A stretch of DNA of 64,000 nt from Bryum argenteum (Eukaryota; Streptophyta; Bryopsida; Bryales; Bryaceae): contig CM073328.1 in the NCBI GenBank assembly GCA_037043015.1, forward strand, positions 17,395,495 through 17,459,494, read 5' to 3'. Shown here piece after piece: positions 46,531 to 56,412 of the stretch. Each line of letters begins with the position of its first letter. Within the stretch, counting starts at the first letter, position 1. The notes beneath the pieces are model-generated. The model was given only the letters and a program-made list of their open reading frames with translations. It had not been told where the DNA came from and did not search any database. Both the position numbers and the translations under genes were made by a program.

Positions 46531-47203
46531 CACATGAAAGAAGGAAAATATAAAAGAAAATAGAATTTTAGTTTATTGTAAATTTTTGAAGTTTTTGTAA
46601 TGTAATTATTTTTGGCATTTTCTCAAAAATAAATGAAGACATATAATAAAATATTGGGCAAATTTTCAGCATGCCCTATTAGTGTTTTCATACTTTTGAG
46701 AGCAGATTGCTTCTAAAGTATAGGGAATCATGAATGATCTTGTTGGAAAGGTATGAAAAACTCTACAATTTGCAAAAGGTTTCATAGTAAAACACAAAAG
46801 TCTACATAAACCTAACCAAAATCAAAACAATGAAAATATTTCTTTTTCCGACTTCAAGGGACAACTATTAAGCATACGAGTCTAGGTGTTTTTACCATAG
46901 TTACTTCAAATCTTTTTGGGCAGAGACAAGCTTGCACTAATACCAAAAAAAACGGTAATAAAAAATAAACATTGACGAAGGATATCTTTCAAAAATTGCA
47001 CAATTTGCCCCAAATATTCCAAACAACCCCTTTTTAGGGAATGATGCATATACCAGTATCCCATAAGTACACATAGTCCTTTAAAGCACTGCATTTGTAT
47101 TGCAAAAAGCCACAGACTCAATTATAGTAGAGTTGTTTAAAATGGATCAAGTCCCATAATTGAACTCTACTAAACTTCACTTAAAGGTACATAAGTAACA
47201 TAA
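46531..47203. other. AT-rich stretch with repeat R fragment
   Basis: 46560-46850 is a copy of dispersed repeat R (see 38990-39650). No gene. Confidence 0.45.
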
Positions 47204-47205
47204 TA

Positions 47206-47771
47206 CTCCCTCCGTCCCAAAATGATCTTCCTGTTATACCAAATCTTATATATTAAGGATAAAAATAAAATTTTAAAGACTCAATTTGCATAGTATGTAG
47301 AGTTTGGTGTTCTCTTTGCATCCTAAAAAAATTAAGTTTTGAAACCCTTTTAAAATGTAGTTTTTGAATATTGAAAAGTGAATATTTTTGGGCGTGTTTA
47401 AAGAACACCGGTGAGCACTTAATTGTTGAGTGTGAGGTTGCCATTTTGTGGACATTTAGCATATGCCTAAGACCACATATAGACCTTTGTTTCAGCTTCC
47501 AAAACTTAATCTACTTCAATTGGAAAATACTCAAAGAGATGCAAAAAATAAAAACTATAAGTATAGATTAATGCTTTCAATCATTGTATTTGTCTTTTGC
47601 TTGATGTTTGCATGGATGGAGCGAAAACAACCACTTAGAGTAGTTTTGCTAGTGTCAAATTACAATCTTAAGGCAAATTTGACCAATTTCAACATCACAA
47701 AGTGCAATTGGAAGATCATTTTGGGACAAAAAAAGAAGGCCAACATGAAGATCATTATGGGACGGAGGGAG
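47206..47771. mobile_element. Stowaway MITE
   Basis: 566 bp, ends CTCCCTCCGTCCCAAAATGA and complement (GGGACGGAGGGAG), flanked by TA (47204-47205, 47772-47773). This is the canonical Stowaway terminus, mobilised by plant mariner transposases. Longer than most Stowaways; two short ORFs inside have no recognised motif. Confidence 0.92.
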
Positions 47772-47773
47772 TA

Positions 47774-49051
47774 GCTTAGAGCTCTGCTATACAACACTAC
47801 AATATACTCAGTGCAAACATTATAGGGTGTCATTTTAGGGCACCATTTTAGAAACATCTATTAATATTTCCAACTTCAAAAATTTATAACTCATTGTAAA
47901 TGAGTCCAAAAATGATCATTCTACTTGCTCTATCTTTTTACTAATTTTCTCCATTTATGCACAAAACTTGCTTTCACTAGTTACATTCAAAATTCCAAAT
48001 AGATGTCTTGTGCTGAAAATTGAGCCATTATTGAGCACTTACTATAACCCTATTCTGGTGGCAAGGCCTCTAACAAGCGTATGAATGTTTAGCCATTTCT
48101 CGACTGTATCAAAGCCTTCCTGGTGGTGATGGGTTACGATCCCTTTTCACATAGTATCAAAACAAGAGAATCTGAAACAAAGCAAAAGGCAAGAAGTACA
48201 ACAGTTTTCAACAGAGGGAGTTTTGCTAACACCAGCAAAACCTGAACTAAAATAAATCTCAGCAGAGCCACTCTTGAACGGAGGGAGGGAGCACAGTATG
48301 GACCTTTCAGTCATAAATGCCTGCCGACTTGAAGGACTCGAAATTTAAAGCCCCAAACGTTCCAAGCACCATCGCTTCTCCTAAACACTCTTTACAAAAA
48401 TTATACCTCTAGTTGACAGCACACCCGTGGACCTATTCAAAGATTTGTCACTATTCTAAGATAGAAGTTAGATAACAGCAATCGAAGGAATGATATAAAT
48501 GAGATAACAGCAATCGTGTGCCAATCGTGAACAGTGGAATGAAAAGACTTTTAAGACATGGAGTACTAGTCAAGGAAAGGCGACATGCGTTTGACACCTT
48601 GACGGACATGCAACACTCCTAACCATCAGACGTAATATCATCAACCATCAGTTCTAAACAATGAAAAGAAAGAAACTAGCACAGTCAAGTTTAAGCACAC
48701 ACTTCGACGCCAACAATAATGAATCTTCAGAATGTATAGGTTGAGATTACAAGTTTGAAGTGCGGAGACAGTGATCACTCTCAGCTATCCGTACAGACAG
48801 TAGAAAATAGCATCTTAATTAATATTGCCTACAATGCTCTCAGCTATCCATTTAGACAGAAGATATTAGCTCAGTCTATTGACAGCAGAGAAACTTGCGC
48901 TGGCTTATTGCCTTCAATGCGAAGGTAAGAGCTTCAAAAATCAACGATGAGCGATGATTTGAAAAGCGACAAAGTGGAGAAGAGGGAGCTATATTGTCAA
49001 CACAGCATTTGTAAATGAAAGAATCTGTACATGGACGTCTCCACTCCCGTC
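47774..49051. other. Stretch without supported gene
   Basis: AT-rich. A lone GAACGGAGGGAGGGAG near 48277 resembles a Stowaway end without a partner. An 18-bp repeat (AGATAACAGCAATCG) lies near 48470-48520. No coding signal. Confidence 0.4.
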
Positions 49052-49249
49052 TCACTTGGTTTTGTAGTCAGAACCTCCACCATCGCCTTTACCCGTCTCC
49101 ATCTGAAAGCTCATGCTCGTGCTGTCGACAAACAGTTCACCAGAACGCGACTGGCCTGCAAAGCTTCCGTCAAAGCTTCCGTCGAAGGTTGTGTCGAAGT
49201 GACACTCGTCGTCCTTGCCCCAGTTCGATGCGCCTCCGTCCCCTGACAT
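49052..49249 (-). CDS. GDGG-type small protein, 65 aa (third member)
   Basis: ATG 49249 to TGA 49052 on the minus strand. It begins MSGDGGASNWGK, recalling GDGGSSKW of the genes at 1940 and 4893, and ends KGDGGGSDYKTK. The middle has FDTTFDGSFDGSFAGQSRSG with a 12-bp direct repeat (FDGS twice). Acidic in the middle, Gly/Ser-rich, one Cys, no signal peptide or membrane segment; probably disordered. A strong TATA box lies about 112 nt upstream, and the leader again contains GCATTC-type words. Relation to the other two rests on short motifs and promoter layout, so family membership is tentative. Function unknown. Confidence 0.5.
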   Translation of the reverse strand: MSGDGGASNWGKDDECHFDTTFDGSFDGSFAGQSRSGELFVDSTSMSFQMETGKGDGGGSDYKTK

Positions 49250-49360
49250 CCTGAACAACCAAGGTCCTAGTATTCGAGGAGTATGGTGAGCAAGAGAATG
49301 CTAGAATGCGTTCGATCTTGAGAGTCCGAATGTTGTGATCAAAGTGAATGCTGGAATGCG

Positions 49361-49370
49361 TTTATATAGC
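49361..49370 (-). promoter_or_regulatory. TATA box of third GDGG gene
   Basis: Minus strand GCTATATAAACGC, 112 nt upstream of ATG 49249. It is a near-consensus TATA box facing the small gene and back-to-back with the TATA box at 49814. Confidence 0.55.
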
Positions 49371-49813
49371 TCTCTGATCGAAGACCAAGTTGCAGACAAT
49401 TTCTACATCTTACCTCAATGTTGCAGACTTTGGAGCACAGACAGTGACACACAAATACCGGCTCAGACAACTCTAAAAATAATGAGTACGAGACATGACT
49501 TGATTGATAATCCTGAACTTCCAGGGTCATGGTCATGAATCAAAAGTCGTATGAGAATGTCTCCAGAATAAAACACTTGGAGTGCAGAGCGGATTCTGAG
49601 CATCGATGCCGTTTGTCGGTAACTCGGTACTCAAGAAGACGACATTTTGCGGAATCCAGAGTGCGTCTGGTGGTAAGGCAGATTCTCTCTTTTGTTTCTG
49701 AACACTCAAATATTAACGAAATCCTGTGATCTATTCTGCTGTGGCTCAACCGCTCCAGTATTGGTTAAAACGCTAATTGGTTCAAGTCAGAAAAGAAAGT
49801 AGTTAGAGCAGAT

Positions 49814-49824
49814 TCTATAAAAAG
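49814..49824 (+). promoter_or_regulatory. TATA box, plus strand
   Basis: TCTATAAAAAGGGCG is a near-consensus TATA box, 60-70 nt upstream of the small ORF at 49887. With the minus-strand box at 49361 it bounds a 445-bp divergent intergenic region. Confidence 0.5.
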
Positions 49825-49886
49825 GGCGAGGAAGTGTTCAACATTCTAGTCTAGATTTAAAGGAGACTGACCAATACGTTATAGTG

Positions 49887-49991
49887 ATGTTGCCTGAATA
49901 TTCGTGTTTTTTGGGAGTAACCTGCGGAGGAAGTTGCTCGATGTGCGTTGATTGCACTATTCTCTCCGAGCTAGTTCTAGGACTTCGATAG
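49887..49991 (+). CDS. Cys-rich 34-aa ORF
   Basis: ATG 49887 to TAG 49989, reading MLPEYSCFLGVTCGGSCSMC then VDCTILSELVLGLR. Five Cys; four are packed as C-x3-C-x2-C-x2-C, a spacing seen in metal-binding miniproteins though not a metallothionein signature I can name. It is the first ATG after the TATA box at 49814. Short length means it could be chance. Function unknown. Confidence 0.3.
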   Translation: MLPEYSCFLGVTCGGSCSMCVDCTILSELVLGLR

Positions 49992-49999
49992 ACTTTTTC

Positions 50000-52081
50000 C
50001 CTACAGTCAGCCTTTGCGAAGAATGTCAACCCTATTTGGCAACGCACTCGGAACAGTAAACCCTATTATCTCTCCCATCGCCGAACACGAGGCCCTTCAT
50101 ATGTATTTATACGACTAGATTTTTTCCGTTTCTGTATTATCAATTTAACCAGTCTAGATTCATGTTTTGGACGTTTGCACAAATCTGCTGACTCATGAGC
50201 AGGTTGACTCACGTGCCCTACAGTGGGAAGTTATGCATGTCGGTATTTGTAAACTGGAAATATCAGAGTACTTTGGGTCACTGAAATTCGGTCCAACTTG
50301 AAACTGTATTGCATTTTCAGTATTCCTACTTACCAGAAGTGAGAAAAATACATGTGCTTCTCGAGTCGCATGGACTAAATTCTTTGACATTCACTTGGAT
50401 ATTCCTTCCGCTCTTTCGCAGTATTTACACGGAAGTTTTCCTTTAGTTGCAAAAGTATTAAAGCATGAAATAGTAACCGTAAAGTTTAACAGTTTCAGCT
50501 TAGCCTAGACTTAGACTTTAGATCGTGGTTCTGGTTCCTTGTGTTATACGTTTGATGCATGCGCACGGAATTGTGATTGTCAACTGTCTCCAATATTTGT
50601 CAGGTGAAGTAGGTGAATGATCATATTGCTTTGTACGGAGTATTTGCCTTCAGTATTGAAGGTACAATTCGATGACCAAGCTCAATCTTCATTGAATGTT
50701 GTCGACGTTGAGGCTTTTGATAAGCAGCATGAAGCAAATGTTTGAATTAAGAGGTCATGCAGGATAATATTATTTAGGGCTCCATGAGGAGCATGCGGAA
50801 TCTCACGGCCGTGGTTGCACCACCAGTTGAATTGACGTTATTCCATGAGCTATTTTGACGTTCTATTTTGTATTCCATCTGGTCTGGAACCAGGGAATTT
50901 TGGAATAATGGAATCATGGGGTGCTTTTCTCACGCTAATTCTCAACTACTCAACTAGTCTTGCCATAATCTGCATAAATTAGAGTGGTTTCTCTTCCTTT
51001 ATTCATTTTCAATTTTTTTCTTTTTAATTGTGCCATTCGATATCCTCAACTAGTTCAGTCTATTTCTTGTGGAAAGAATATTTTCTTAATCCAAGACATG
51101 ACAAAGGAAGATATGATATTCGTTCCTGTACAAGGGGTTTAGTTCTAAATTGTCTTTCCTTTGTAATATTTTTGGCACTTCGCACCCTTGCAAGGCTATT
51201 CTTCTGGTACAAGAGTGTTCTCGAAATGAAAACAAATAACTATCTAGTTGGGGATGTTTCATTGTGGTAGCTTTGTTGATAGAATTTCTACTCTAATTTC
51301 ATCGTTTTGTACTACACAAGTCTTTTATCAACAAATTCAGTAAGGAAGCAAACAAAAGGTTGAGAATGTTTCAAAATGACAGTTGTTTTATCAAATTTAC
51401 TCCAAAAAAAATCTAAAAAATCTCTTGATCGAAGTCCCTAATTTCTTCATCATTCAACATCTCGTTTAAGGCTAAGTATAATAAAGAATCTTATCCAATT
51501 CAGAGTGGGCTTTGATATGTGATCGTGCAGTATGTAATTGGCCCCCACCATAATGTGGGGGCCGAACGTGAGCACTGAAAGTAGCCATTGCATCTCGCGG
51601 TTACTGCGGGTACAAGAGCAACTAAAGTACCACCATCTTTTGCCGACTTTTTGACGATGTTGGTAAATTACCTCCGAACTTGAGAATCCCGAGTGACGAA
51701 TACCGCAAATTCTGTGAACTTGTTCAGACATTAACGACGGTTGAGAATTCGGTATTCTTGATTGAATTTTGAAATCTATTTCAGGGAGAAGCCAATTGTG
51801 ATAAGAATCTAAACGGCCTCCGTCGACGAATTTGAGCTCACACAGTTGTCGAATATTATTGCACGGAAACTTGTGCACTGGCTCATGTATCTATCGTGGT
51901 GGTAAGTCCCTGTCTCATGTATCTATCAACAGTAAAGACTGAGGCCATATGCTGGTCGTTTAGGGTTTGGTCAGCCTCTGAATTACTATTTTTGGCTCGC
52001 ATGAAGTTGAGACTGTTGCAAGTTGGAAAGTTTTTCCATACCTTTCCAAAAAGTCCTTTCAAGCTTTAATATTCCTCATAC
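50000..52081. other. Stretch with a partial TTAACC-family copy
   Basis: About 51115-51310 is homologous to 15480-15690 inside the 954-bp element, so a third, truncated copy lies here. A 142-codon minus ORF (51878-51450) has no recognised motif, promoter or splice context and is left uncalled. Rest is AT-rich. Confidence 0.4.
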
Positions 52082-53243
52082 TTAACCCCTAAGAGCCCAA
52101 TCGACCATTTTATGGTCGATCCCGATTTTTGAGGAGCTGTACTTGGATAAAAAAAAGAATTTTTTTGGAATTTTTTTTAACATTCCAGAAGTTTGGTAAG
52201 TTGGGAACCACATCCAATTTACAGAACTTTGTTTGGATTCATAGATTGTTCATAATAAGCCTTCAAACACAAACAGGGCAAAGTTTTGTTAGTGTAAGAA
52301 AACTTACTATTTTGGGAAACTAATAAGGTTCCTCATAGATTACTTGTGGCCTCTCTTCATTCTATCATATAATAAGTGATTTTAGCCAATCATAGCAATT
52401 TCCAATTACTAATAATAGAAATTACATTTTATATTGATTTTCAAAGTTTTACTCTCTTTATTTGATTATTAACCCCTAAATGGTTTGACTCATTTGTAGT
52501 AAAATGAACACATCCTCAAAAGCATTGTCATAGGTGGAGGTAAAAGTGTGTTATCCAAATCTCAACCGTACAATCTTGTCGTAGACATATTGAACATCAT
52601 GTGGGTCAAATTTTGAGTCATGAGGCTTCATAGATTGCGAGATCATAATGTATTAATACTCAAAAATGATCACATAATTTCATCATTTTCACTTTAAAGT
52701 GAAAATGCTACCATTAGACTTATTGCAATGAAAAAGTCACCAATTAGAATGTTGTTCACCTTCATCTCAGTAGCATCCTTGAACAAAAAAAAACCATGAG
52801 AAAAATTTCTTTGTGCAAATTATGGCCCTGCAATGGTGAAAACTGCCCTAAATTTTACAAAGGAAAAAATGTCTAAAACTAGGCTGCTGTCACTGAAATG
52901 CATGCCATTAATTCATACTTCATTGTATGGGTCTGAGATTTTTATGACATGAACTAGACTTGATTTGGGACCCAACCCAAGTGATTTCGTCCAAAACGGA
53001 GTCCGGATGAAGAAGTTATGGCTCTCCAAAGTTTCTGTCATCCAAAATGTCGATTTTCGACATTCGGCCCGCTTAAGGGTTAAAGGAATCTTACTTATTT
53101 TAGGAAATTTAACCGTATAGATCTAATTTAGGGTTTAAGGTCTTTATACTATCTTTGGAGCTCTACTTCATAAGGGTTACCGAATTCATATTTTATAACA
53201 TATCTAAGTTTTTCTTCAAACCCCTCGGGCTTTTAGGGGTTAA
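52082..53243. mobile_element. Outer TTAACC-ended element
   Basis: Ends TTAACCCCTAAGAGCCC and complement of TTAACCCCTAAAAGCCC. It contains a second element of the family (52469-53083), so about 545 bp is its own. No coding. Confidence 0.65.
52469..53083 (-). mobile_element. Inner TTAACC-ended element
   Basis: A 615-bp element oriented opposite to 14962-15915 and homologous to it at both ends (ATCCAAAATGTCGATTTTCG near the right end; GCCTCATGACTCAAA in reverse near 52620). Ends TTAACCCCTAAATGG and GCTTAAGGGTTAA. Nested in the element 52082-53243. Confidence 0.7.
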
Positions 53244-53259
53244 GGAGATATTTGTTGTT

Positions 53260-53374
53260 AAAGTTTGAAATCTCTATTCAAAAAGTGCCCAAATTGCGGT
53301 ATATGCTCATTTATTCTCAAAATCTGCCCAAGATTACTTAAAGTAGAGAAACTTCAAAAATTCACCAAGAATTG

Positions 53375-53415
<41 letters not shown>

Positions 53416-53850
53416 TTTTTTTCAAGTTTGATTTTTTGTATATTTATATAAGGAGATCTCATTGTTCGGATAATCAACCCCCAATTAATTCTCACATTTT
53501 GTTTATACTGTCAAAGATTGGCATCTGTAGTTGAATTTCAGCCTAGCTCCATGATTGTGAATAATCAAGCGTTTCATTAGGTTTTACAGGTTATATGAGG
53601 GTAAAAATTGCATAAACGTGTTCCTGACTCACCTAGGAACAAGAATTTGAAGAGCCACACATCAAATTTTCTACAAAAATTTGGTTTTCTTTGGAAGTAG
53701 TTAAAAGAGTAGTTAGCCTTTCTACAACAAGGGAAAGAAACTTTTTTTCCATCTTTGAACACGATGATCTCAAAATTTGTAATGAATTTGGATCTCAGAT
53801 ATGATATACATATATACATAAAAGTTAGGTACTAGATCCTATGGTTATAT
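53260..53850 (-). repeat. Dispersed repeat R, copy 2
   Basis: Reverse-orientation copy of 38990-39650, interrupted by a poly-T tract at about 53379-53410. See that entry for shared words. Confidence 0.6.
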
Positions 53851-55441
53851 CTTGAAAGTACATTGAAAGTTGAAAATTTCCATCTTGCATGAAGAGAAAG
53901 TAAATTTTGGAAGTTTTGAGACTTTTTGGTAGTTTTGGGGCTAGTCTATTTTAGGGGTTAACTTCTAAAAAGTTGAAATTGAACACATTGTAGTTGATTT
54001 GTTTTAGAGTAATTTGATGTTTTTGAGAAAATTGAAACTTTGACTCAATATATCCCAAGATCCTAGGGTTGGATTTCTCAAATTCAAATTCAAATAACAA
54101 TTATTCACGGATTTCACATATGGCCGTCTAGAGGTGCAATGTAGAGCTTTTTCTTTAGGGGTTGATATATGTTGGTTGGTTGAAGAGAAACTAACAACTA
54201 TTCTAGTAGAAATTTTTTGTAGAATTGTCTTCTTTGTGGAAAGATCAGTAGAATAGTAGCTCGAAAAGAGCAGGATTTATACGCCCAAGTATAAGCTAAG
54301 TGCTGAGTATACCACCATGCATATATATAAAAATAAAAGAAATATACAAAGATATTTCATAATTTGAACAATACAAAAGCTTTTATTCAAAACTAAAATA
54401 CATGCAATAAATTTATCCCATAATGCATGGAATTGCTATTTTACCATACAAACCACACTTAACTTGGGATCAAGTTAATGGATATTATCAAACCTAGACT
54501 TAGATAAAGAGTTAGTTATGGCTCTCCAAAGTTTCTAGTTTTTTTTTTTTAAATGTTATTTAAATTTTAAGGAAATTTTCATTTAAGGGGACAAATATTA
54601 AAATATGTTTCTGGAGAAGATTGCAAAATATTTGCGTAGTGTCAAATGAATAGCATCTCACTATGGCTTCACAAGCAAAAATAAGAAGCTTCATATGAGT
54701 TTCAATCCATTGAGAAATTAACTTTTTTCATATTAACTTCAACATGGAGTAGATCTAAGGTGATTTTGTAAGACCATATTCTTGTTTTGCATATATTTTG
54801 TGATAATCCCCTATTCGGAAATATTATGTCCATGCGTTCCCTAGTATGAAAATTCTCCTAAATTTTAACATTCGGCACCTCCTACCCCTAAAAGTAAGAG
54901 AAGCCCTAAATAGGTTAACTTTCCTTTGGTGAGGCTCTAGTTACGAAATTTAAATAGTATGAAGTTGAAACTTTATGCGCATTGTAGAGTTTTCCCATAT
55001 ATTTTTAGTAACAAAATTTGTCCTTCATATACTTATACTTCATGAGATTTTCACAATTTCATTGTGCAATTCTAAACATACAATTAGAGCATGTATAAAT
55101 CTGCTAAAGGCTGCTGTCTATTCTCAAAGTCTACCTCAAATCAATTAGGGACGCTTTACATGGGGAGTCAACTGCAAAAAATCTCCAAGCCAATTCACCC
55201 ACATTTTGACCTCAATTGGCTCCATGGGACACTTAAAAAACACATTAAACAATTAATAAAGCGAGGGTCAATTCCCCCATGTGTAAAGCCCTTGGAGCCG
55301 ACTTGTAGAAAGAATAAAAAATCCATGGGGCAAATTTGTATAATTAGCTACATTCCATGCTTTTGATTTGTTCACATTAAAATATTTTAGCGAAATAATA
55401 ATTTTGTATTGAAATCAAGTAACGGCATCTAAGCCATGAAT
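53851..55441. other. AT-rich stretch with TIR-like GCTTTACA segments
   Basis: No gene. At 55147-55292 the words AGGGACGCTTTACATGGGGA and, inverted, CCCCCATGTGTAAAGCCCTT suggest a small old MITE. Related segments (CCCCATGTGAAGCCCC, CCCTTGTGTAAAGC) occur at 61330-61440 on the other side of the copia insertion. Confidence 0.4.
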
Positions 55442-55446
55442 AGGTC

Positions 55447-55936
55447 TGAAATAGAAAGTTCTACTCCTAGGGTACGGTTCTGATATGGGTACCCCCTCCA
55501 AAATAGTGTGATTATTTTAAAATTACATTTTTGATAAAAAAACTTTATCGAAAAATTATTCTTACCATATGGTATTATAGGTGACATGGCTATAGTTGTA
55601 TACATGTAGTTAAAAAATGGAATTTCTGGCACATATATTATGAATTACACATAGGTCACACATAATGAGACGCGTCTTAGTGGTACCCATATCAGAACCG
55701 TACCCCCTACTGTAAGTTACTAATACTATTAGTTGATGCATGTAATTAGCACCAAGCAACAACTAGGAGTTAGTGCATGAGATTAGCCCCATCCTTTAAC
55801 AAGGAGTTACTATAGAAGGATGCATGGGCAAATCATGGGTAAAATCCAAGTTAAACTATAGTTTTACCTATCTATATAAAGTCACAAGAGAGCTAGCCTC
55901 TCCTCACTTCTTTCTTGCAATTTCTTGCTCACAACA
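55447..55936 (+). repeat. 5' LTR (contains nested MITE)
   Basis: TGAAATAG start, ACAACA end. Without the MITE and its duplication it is 250 bp. Compared with the 3' LTR it lacks TTGT after the initial TG and one copy of a 37-bp duplication, and shows roughly 15 substitutions by eye, so the insertion is not recent. TATATAAAGTCAC near 55874 is the LTR promoter TATA box. Confidence 0.9.
55470..55705. mobile_element. MITE nested in the 5' LTR
   Basis: 236 bp with perfect ends GGGTACGGTTCTGATATGGG and complement. The flanking CCTA (55466-55469, 55706-55709) is duplicated relative to the single site in the 3' LTR, which serves as the empty-site control. A 3-4 bp duplication fits PIF/Harbinger-like elements (CTA core). 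Confidence 0.9.
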
Positions 55937-55951
55937 CGTTATCAGCACGAG
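55937..55951 (+). other. Putative primer-binding site (tRNA-Ile anticodon arm)
   Basis: The bases just after the LTR, CGTTATCAGCACGAG, do not match the usual initiator-Met 3' end. From memory they complement the anticodon stem-loop of plant tRNA-Ile(IAU), with C opposite the wobble inosine. That would mean priming from a half-tRNA as in Drosophila copia. Confidence 0.45.
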
Positions 55952-56412
55952 TTTGTGCTCATCCTATGTTTTGAAGCTGTTTGTTTTAGAGGTGAGGTTT
56001 TTCTTTACTCCTATACTAATACAGATTTACTGCTCCAGCCAGTATCGCAGCCAGTGCTGGAAGCCAGACAGGGCAGTGGCTGCGGCTCAGCAAGTCACCA
56101 GGGCCCAGCAGGTCGCCGGAGCCCAGATGGGCCAACGCAGGCCCAACAGTCACAGCCCCGCAACAAGCCGCAGGCCACTACAAGCCTAGCAGCCTCCCTC
56201 GGGCCCCAGCAGCTGTCCAATTGGCCAGCACAGGCCAGAGCATGCTACAGCCCCCACGCAGACAGCTACTCCGAGCCAGCCGCTACCGCTCTCAGCCGGT
56301 TTCCTGTACTATTAGTCATTTTTTACGCTATCAATTTACGTATTTTATCTTTACTTCCTTTATTTTACTCTCACTTCATAAGATAGTATCTTATCTTCTA
56401 AGTTTTGCTAGC

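Noticed and set aside
51450..51878. 142-codon minus ORF
   Set aside because: No motif, promoter, splice context or paralogue; length alone is not enough in AT-rich DNA.
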